DNA of 64,000 bases from Paramarasmius palmivorus (Eukaryota; Basidiomycota; Agaricomycetes; Agaricales; Marasmiaceae), in the NCBI GenBank assembly GCA_037176845.1, contig JAYKXP010000006.1:992001-1056000 (forward strand), written 5' to 3'. The position numbers and the translations under genes are program-made. Under the pieces are notes generated by a model. It was not told the origin of the DNA. It worked only from the letters and a program-made list of their open reading frames with translations, and did no database searches. Below, piece after piece: positions 59,039 to 64,000 of the stretch (position 1 is its first letter; every line of letters starts with the position of its first letter).

Positions 59039-59664
59039 AGAGAGAGGTTTGCTCTCCTGGGACGATGTTTTCTTGGTGCTGTTTTCTTGGCTGTCGGACA
59101 AGCGAAGGTGCTTGTTCAATGTACGGACTGAAGCAAATGTAAAAAAATGCGAGTGGTGTACAAATAGAAATACTTTGAGGTTGATTCATAGTCCCGTATA
59201 ATCTGAACAAAGTTATTATTGAGCGCCTACATTCCTGTACATGTAACGTATTCTGTGTTCCGTTCGCCACCTGCGTGCATAGATATCGGGCCTCGGCAGT
59301 CGATCGGTGGTTCCGGCCGAGGAAACGATGACAGGTAATGCGTTGACAACCTCTGCTCCCCTCCTCCGCAGAATCACCAACGCCCGATAGTATCAACCAA
59401 CGAAAAACGAGATATTCTGCGGCCGTGGAGAACGTTCGTCTTGCTGTGAGTGAAGATAGCACAACTCTCACGAATGCGGAGCATCACTAACGTTCCGGGT
59501 GTTTCCGAAAAAGAACCGGAGCAGGCCGTGACGGGAGTAAGTAATACTTGAGCTCACCAATTTACATTGTACTGAGGCAGATAGCTTTCGAAACGAAGCA
59601 CGATTCCACCGACGAACGCAGAAAGTCCCACCGCCACGACCCCGCCCAACTGCGGGGCGAAGAC
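59039..59664. other. Intergenic, no gene seen
   Basis: 626 bp. A minus-strand ORF (58923-59471) overlaps the F-box-like gene's 3' end but has no family signal. Confidence 0.5.
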
Positions 59665-60938
59665 ATGCAGTCAAGGAAGCCCAAATGGACTACAAACAGC
59701 ATGATCGGTAAGCACTTTTTTTCTAGAGGATTTTCTGCTCAAGAGTCATTTGTGCTCTTTTAGCTGGGGCGGGCGGGGGCCTTGTCGCTAGCATTGCGAC
59801 TTGCCCTTTAGATGTGGTAAAGACAAAGCTACAAGCTCAGCGATATATCCAAGGTCAATTAGGTTATCAGGGAATAATAGGTGCGTAGTTACTCTTCATA
59901 ATCCGACCGACTGCTTATCATTTTGCGCTCATTTTAAGCCACTGTCAAATCAATAGCGAAGCACGACGGATTCAAAGGATTCTATCGAGGACTTGGTCCA
60001 ACAATCCTCGGTTATCTTCCCACATGGGCCATCTATTTCGCCGTGTACGATGGAATCAAGACAGCCTTTGGGGAAGCACCTCTAGGCATTAACAAGTCCC
60101 AAGAACACATATATCCAGCAGCTCAAGTCAAAGGTTACCAGCCAGTAATCCGCGAACACCCATGGTCGTTGCACATTCTCTCGGCCATGACAGCCGGAGC
60201 TACCAGCACCCTATGCACGAACCCTCTCTGGGTCATCAAAACACGGTTTATGGTACGTCTATGCCATTCCGGAGGACCTGTACATTTGTCTGACGAACTC
60301 CGCAGACCCAAACTCGTGACGAAGTTAGATATCGTCACACTTTAGACGCTCTCCTCACCATATACCGATCCGAAGGCATCAGCGCCTTTTACCGTGGTTT
60401 ACTTCCCAGCCTCCTCGGTATCTTACATGTTGCTGTACAATTCCCACTCTACGAAAAGCTAAAGATTTGGGCGCGTAAGTTCTCAATCAGTTCTTGCAGG
60501 TCATCGCAGTTTCCTCACCTCCGTCAACCGTTTCAGAGGGCGATTCTGAGGAAGAACTGCCCAGCCATCGCATCCTAGCATGCTCCGCTGTCGCCAAGAT
60601 GGTGGCATCCATCACCACATATCCACATGAAGTCGTTCGTACACGACTCCAGACTCAACGTCGCCCACTCGCCGCCGAACTTTCGTCTGATGGAATGATA
60701 CGGCCAAATGAAGGGAGAGGATTAATATATACTACCAGGAAACTTATTCGGAAGGAAGGCTGGACGAGCTTGTACAAAGGCTTGTCTGTAAATCTCCTTC
60801 GTACGGTGCCTAACAGTGCTGTGACAATGTTAACGTGAGTCTTGCTTGTCTCCCGCAGTACGCTATACGGCAAGACTGATGCTACTTCCTGATAGGTACG
60901 AATTGCTGATGAGGCATCTCTCTTCACGGACGCACTAG
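59665..60938 (+). CDS. Mitochondrial carrier, NAD+/pyrimidine nucleotide type
   Basis: Six exons (59665-59707, 59764-59880, 59939-60252, 60306-60474, 60537-60834, 60896-60938) give 327 aa in the three-repeat SLC25 fold of the inner mitochondrial membrane. The three carrier signatures are present: CPLDVVKTKLQ, NPLWVIKTRFM and YPHEVVRTRLQ. The Trp in PLWV, the GFYRGLGPTILGYLPTWAI segment and the FYRGLLPSLLGILHVAVQFP segment are typical of the yeast Yia6/Ndt1 (NAD+) and SLC25A32/33/36 (folate, pyrimidine nucleotide) branch. I cannot choose the substrate by eye. A short insertion before repeat 2 (KSQEHIYPAAQVKGYQPVIR) is on the matrix or intermembrane side. Confidence 0.85.
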
Positions 60939-62899
60939 CTCGTTCACTACGATCCTTTATCGTGTATCTAGATTCTGCAACTGCTTCGTATGTATATTAA
61001 AGGTCTATTTGTTTTCCATTTGTATCTTTCCTTATACAAGTAATGCTAGGAAACTGTCCAATATTGAATGAGACGACATAGCAACAGGTAACAATCACAT
61101 AGAACATAGAGTACTTGAAAGAGTAAATATATCGGGAGTTTCAAAAGTCCATCTGAATCCATGTCCGTCCTAGATCCGGTACTTTGTAGCAACCGGCACT
61201 TCTCTGAAGCTGCCTGAAACGTCTAGCGGGAAGGAAGGGCATCACACGACCTCTGTGTGGAGAGGGCGGAACCGACTGGAATAACACGCAGAGGGGGATC
61301 CTCTCCAGTCGATCTAGCAACGTATGTACGTATGTACTGGCTTCTAATGTGCCCAGAGCTTTGATCTTTCTGTTAAATCAAATGAGACCAAAAAAATCGA
61401 AAGAAAACACAATGCTGACCTCTCTACTGCCCATCGTCACGAAATCCCGACGCTGCAATGCCGACTAGCGCCTTGTACGATACGCCACATCACATTCGTC
61501 CTCGGAGTCGTATACAGTTCTCGTGTGAGGATGATAGCTGTCAGAACCTCCCAAAAACCGAACAATCACCGGCCTCCAGGCACATCAACAGGAAATGAAA
61601 AATGTTGACTTTCATTTCCAGCCCAATGTCCAATGTCCACCCGTCGTAGAAAATAAAAGGAAATCGATTTTCCCATCGCTTGCTGGCCACGGGCCCTAGA
61701 ACCCAGATATCGACGCTTCTTCGGCGTGATAATGAATTCAAGAGTCGAAAAATGACAGGCAGGACAGCGAGCGCGTTCGCCCCGTCCGTTTATCTTCCAA
61801 ATCCCAGGATGTAATCATGTGCTGGGGTCCTGAAGGAGTGAGAACCGGAAGAACAACTTCCAAAAGAGCTGTCATTGCCTGGTGTCCATCAAAAAACACC
61901 GTCGAATCTTGTTGATCCATCAAGTGTTTCTTCGTCATCCATCATGAAATCTGATGGAGAGGGAGTGGGAAGGGGAAGAAGGACATTGACAAGACGACCG
62001 AATTCATGGAATCCAATCGTTGCTCGCGATACCCAGATATCGGAGTGAAGCAGTCGGCGGGTAACCAGACCTTGGTACGGGACGCTGTACGCTGGCGTAA
62101 GAGTAATCAGAACACCTCTAGTCATTTGTATCCGATTTGTTTTGTGTTGCAAAGAAGACATGCATGAAGAAAGATCGTAAAAAACAAATAAGTTAAGTTG
62201 AGGGAATCATGGGAAGATGAGATATACGAGGTTGTTGCCGTCGCCTCCAAGGGTGTGCCAACCAACCAACAAAATACACAGTAAAGAGTCCTCAAAAAGA
62301 TCGACATGGGGTAACGAGTGGATGCCGTGCGGTGGACAGCATACTTCATAGCCGGATGGAGGAGGATAGTCGCAGCGAAGGATAGGGGGCCAAGACGAGG
62401 ACGAGAGACGCAAAAGGTGAAGAAAAATCAGAGGCCTGCAATGAAAATGAATGATTGCAGTGGAGTGTAAGTAATAGTACTATTGGACATGCAAATGGAA
62501 TTTAAGGAGTTCGATAGTAGAGTGCCGCAAGACAAAGAGTAACGACTAAAAGTAAGAAGCGTAATGGTGTGAAAATTAAGAGATTGGATTATGGCGCAAT
62601 GATCGTCCACAACACAAGAAAAAAAGAGGCAGGGGTAACGACAGGCAAGAAGTAGAAAGTCGAACAAGCGAAGGGCAGGGCGAGACGGTGGCCGTACCGG
62701 CGACAAGCGAGAGACGAGAACAGGAAAGGACGACACTCTAGCGAGACAGGGGATAAAGGAGGAATAATGTCACGACGGAAGGAGATGGTAAAAGCTACAT
62801 ACAGAACCCAAGTAAGCCACGATAAAACAATCAAGCGAGAAAGCGTACGGAAGGCAATGAGACAAAGGGCAAGAAGATAGAGGACGCGAGGGTGTGGTA
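60939..62899. other. Long convergent gene-free region
   Basis: About 2 kb between converging genes, unusually long for this window (others are 180-690 bp). ORFs are short on both strands and show no motif. It probably contains long 3' untranslated regions, at least of the membrane-protein gene. Confidence 0.45.
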
Positions 62900-64000
62900 T
62901 CAATGTGGATGATCCTGTACGGTATCTCCACTGTCACTCAACGTCTCTACTCTTACACCTCTCGAGGAGCTCACACTCCTTATGTCCCGTCCTTCTTCCG
63001 CCAATTCTCGATTTAATAACTCGGCTTTCGCTTCCGGTTGGTCTGGACTGTCACCTTCTTCAACTGGCCGTCCTGCAAAATCTGGTTTTCTTAGGGCTTT
63101 CCTAAATGCATCCGCCATGATTGCCGCATCAGCTCCACTAAAGGGACCACCTTCTCCAGCGCTGCCTGCACGACTTATCGTCGATGCACCATCAGGCGAT
63201 ACGACGCTTGGCGCGCGATTTAAGGTAGCACCTCCGACTGCACCTGCACCTGCGGCAGCTGCGTATCCGCCGCCATGGCCAACAGAACTTTGGTGGTCAT
63301 GCATATTTCCTGCTAGTAAGGGAGATTGCGGTTCCTGGGTGGCGTTTGCCATCATGGGAGAGGATGAACCCATGGAATTGCGATTTGATTCGATTTCTCG
63401 TCGACGTCGTAGCCGGCGCATGATAAAGAAGATGAGAACGCAGGTGGTAGCGATGGCGAAAAAACCAAGAATGACAATGACGGCTATTGCCCACTTGGGG
63501 AAGGATGATGAGCTGTCGCCGCCTTGAACGCCGCCAGGGCTACCCGAGCTTGGTGATACGGTAGTTGCGGTTATCATGGAGGAAACTGAGGCACGGGAAA
63601 CTGAGGCCGCAGATGCGGATGATAGTGAGGCAAGCGAGGCGGATGACATTGAAGCAAGGACAGAGTCGGCATAGGTGGTTTCTGGAAATAGGACGCTAAG
63701 TTTGGGTAGAAGCAAAAAAAAATAGAAGCTCTGCTCACGAATAGCAGTGAAATGTGTTTGGGTAATCTCTGAACCGTCAAGAGGTCTATCGCTTCGTTGC
63801 ACCACCCAGTAGTATGGGAAAGAAACGTTTTGGCCATTCCAGTTCAGCCCTCTTGAGCCAAACCATGTATCGTTCACTTGAGCCGGCACCGAGCCCGCCT
63901 GGTTTGTTGGATTTGTTACATTCTCAAACACAAGTACTTGCTCCCGTGAATCACCGTGGAATAGGTATATGTTGACTAAGTCTGTCTGGGTGAAGTCTGG
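62900..64000 (-). CDS. Single-pass membrane protein, 5'-truncated
   Basis: The C-terminal part of a gene entering from the right edge. Exons are 63739->64000 and 62900-63681. An extracellular-type segment (LVNIYLFHGDSREQVLVFEN, NDTWFGSRGLNWNG, VSFPYYWVVQRSD) is followed by a Ser/Ala-rich stalk, one transmembrane helix (about 63420-63490, WAIAVIVILGFFAIATTCVL), and a stop-transfer cluster MRRLRRRREIE. A long cytoplasmic tail is Ser/Gly/Ala-rich and ends VQDHPH. This is a common Agaricomycete architecture of plasma-membrane glycoproteins without assigned function. The signal peptide would be outside the window. Confidence 0.75.
   Translation of the reverse strand, partial: PDFTQTDLVNIYLFHGDSREQVLVFENVTNPTNQAGSVPAQVNDTWFGSRGLNWNGQNVSFPYYWVVQRSDRPLDGSEITQTHFTAIREQSFYFFLLLPKLSVLFPETTYADSVLASMSSASLASLSSASAASVSRASVSSMITATTVSPSSGSPGGVQGGDSSSSFPKWAIAVIVILGFFAIATTCVLIFFIMRRLRRRREIESNRNSMGSSSPMMANATQEPQSPLLAGNMHDHQSSVGHGGGYAAAAGAGAVGGATLNRAPSVVSPDGASTISRAGSAGEGGPFSGADAAIMADAFRKALRKPDFAGRPVEEGDSPDQPEAKAELLNRELAEEGRDIRSVSSSRGVRVETLSDSGDTVQDHPH

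Noticed and set aside
62982..63527. 181-codon plus-strand ORF
   Set aside because: Antisense of the Ser/Gly/Ala-rich cytoplasmic tail of the membrane protein; no independent signal.

Overview
This is nuclear DNA from a filamentous basidiomycete, most likely an Agaricomycete. The evidence is a compact gene order, genes broken by many short introns (mostly 46-65 nt), and several families typical of mushroom-forming fungi: an HSPA12-type Hsp70-like ATPase, the DUF3638/DUF3645 giant protein, a Cyt-like cytolysin, Kre9-like small secreted proteins, and Zn2Cys6 factors of the 'FILANTEQLH' type. I cannot name the genus. There are no prokaryotic operons and no CRISPR array. Exon boundaries below were built by hand from reading frame, splice sites and family motifs. 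For most genes the exon lengths sum to an exact number of codons, which is an internal check.

Layout. 1-9644 (+): 3' part of a DUF3638/DUF3645 giant gene. 10331-12802 (-): Hsp70-like ATPase, divergent from a coiled-coil protein (13078-14404, +). 14946-16871 (+): P-loop protein of the Crinkler/RHS type. 17195-18127 (+): F-box protein. 18307-19361 (-): universal stress protein. 19859-20606 (-): Cyt-like pore-forming protein. 21261-22110: TIR element, next to a truncated second copy of the stress-protein 5' half (22318-22812). 23191-27824 (-): Rif1. 29351-31587 (+): two tandem Kre9-like secreted proteins. 32227-32857 (-): double-psi beta-barrel (RlpA/expansin-like) secreted protein. 34296-35794 (-): divergent PDK/BCKDK-type kinase. 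38276-41409 (-): Bzz1, divergent from a hemerythrin-HHE protein (42037-42787, +).

43414-46640 (+) and 48317-51853 (-) are paralogous Zn2Cys6 regulators facing each other, with the Caf1/Pop2 deadenylase gene (46816-48067, +) between them. 52803-55134 (-): carnitine acetyltransferase, divergent from a PPPDE-thioredoxin-PUL fusion (55552-57979, +). Then come an F-box-like protein (58142-59038, +), a mitochondrial nucleotide carrier (59665-60938, +), a 2 kb gene-free stretch, and a truncated single-pass membrane protein (62900-64000, -).

Most genes are housekeeping and unrelated to each other: telomere and replication timing (Rif1), actin and endocytosis (Bzz1), mRNA decay (Caf1), acetyl-carnitine shuttling, and mitochondrial transport. 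The accessory part is roughly 13-24 kb and 29-36 kb. The most interesting signals are at the gene-structure level. About 130 introns were reconstructed, and six of them use GC donors. One GC donor sits at the same site in both Zn2Cys6 paralogues. BZZ1 has a 7-nt micro-exon, and the Hsp70-like gene has an apparent GA...AG intron. I found no clear undescribed multi-gene system.
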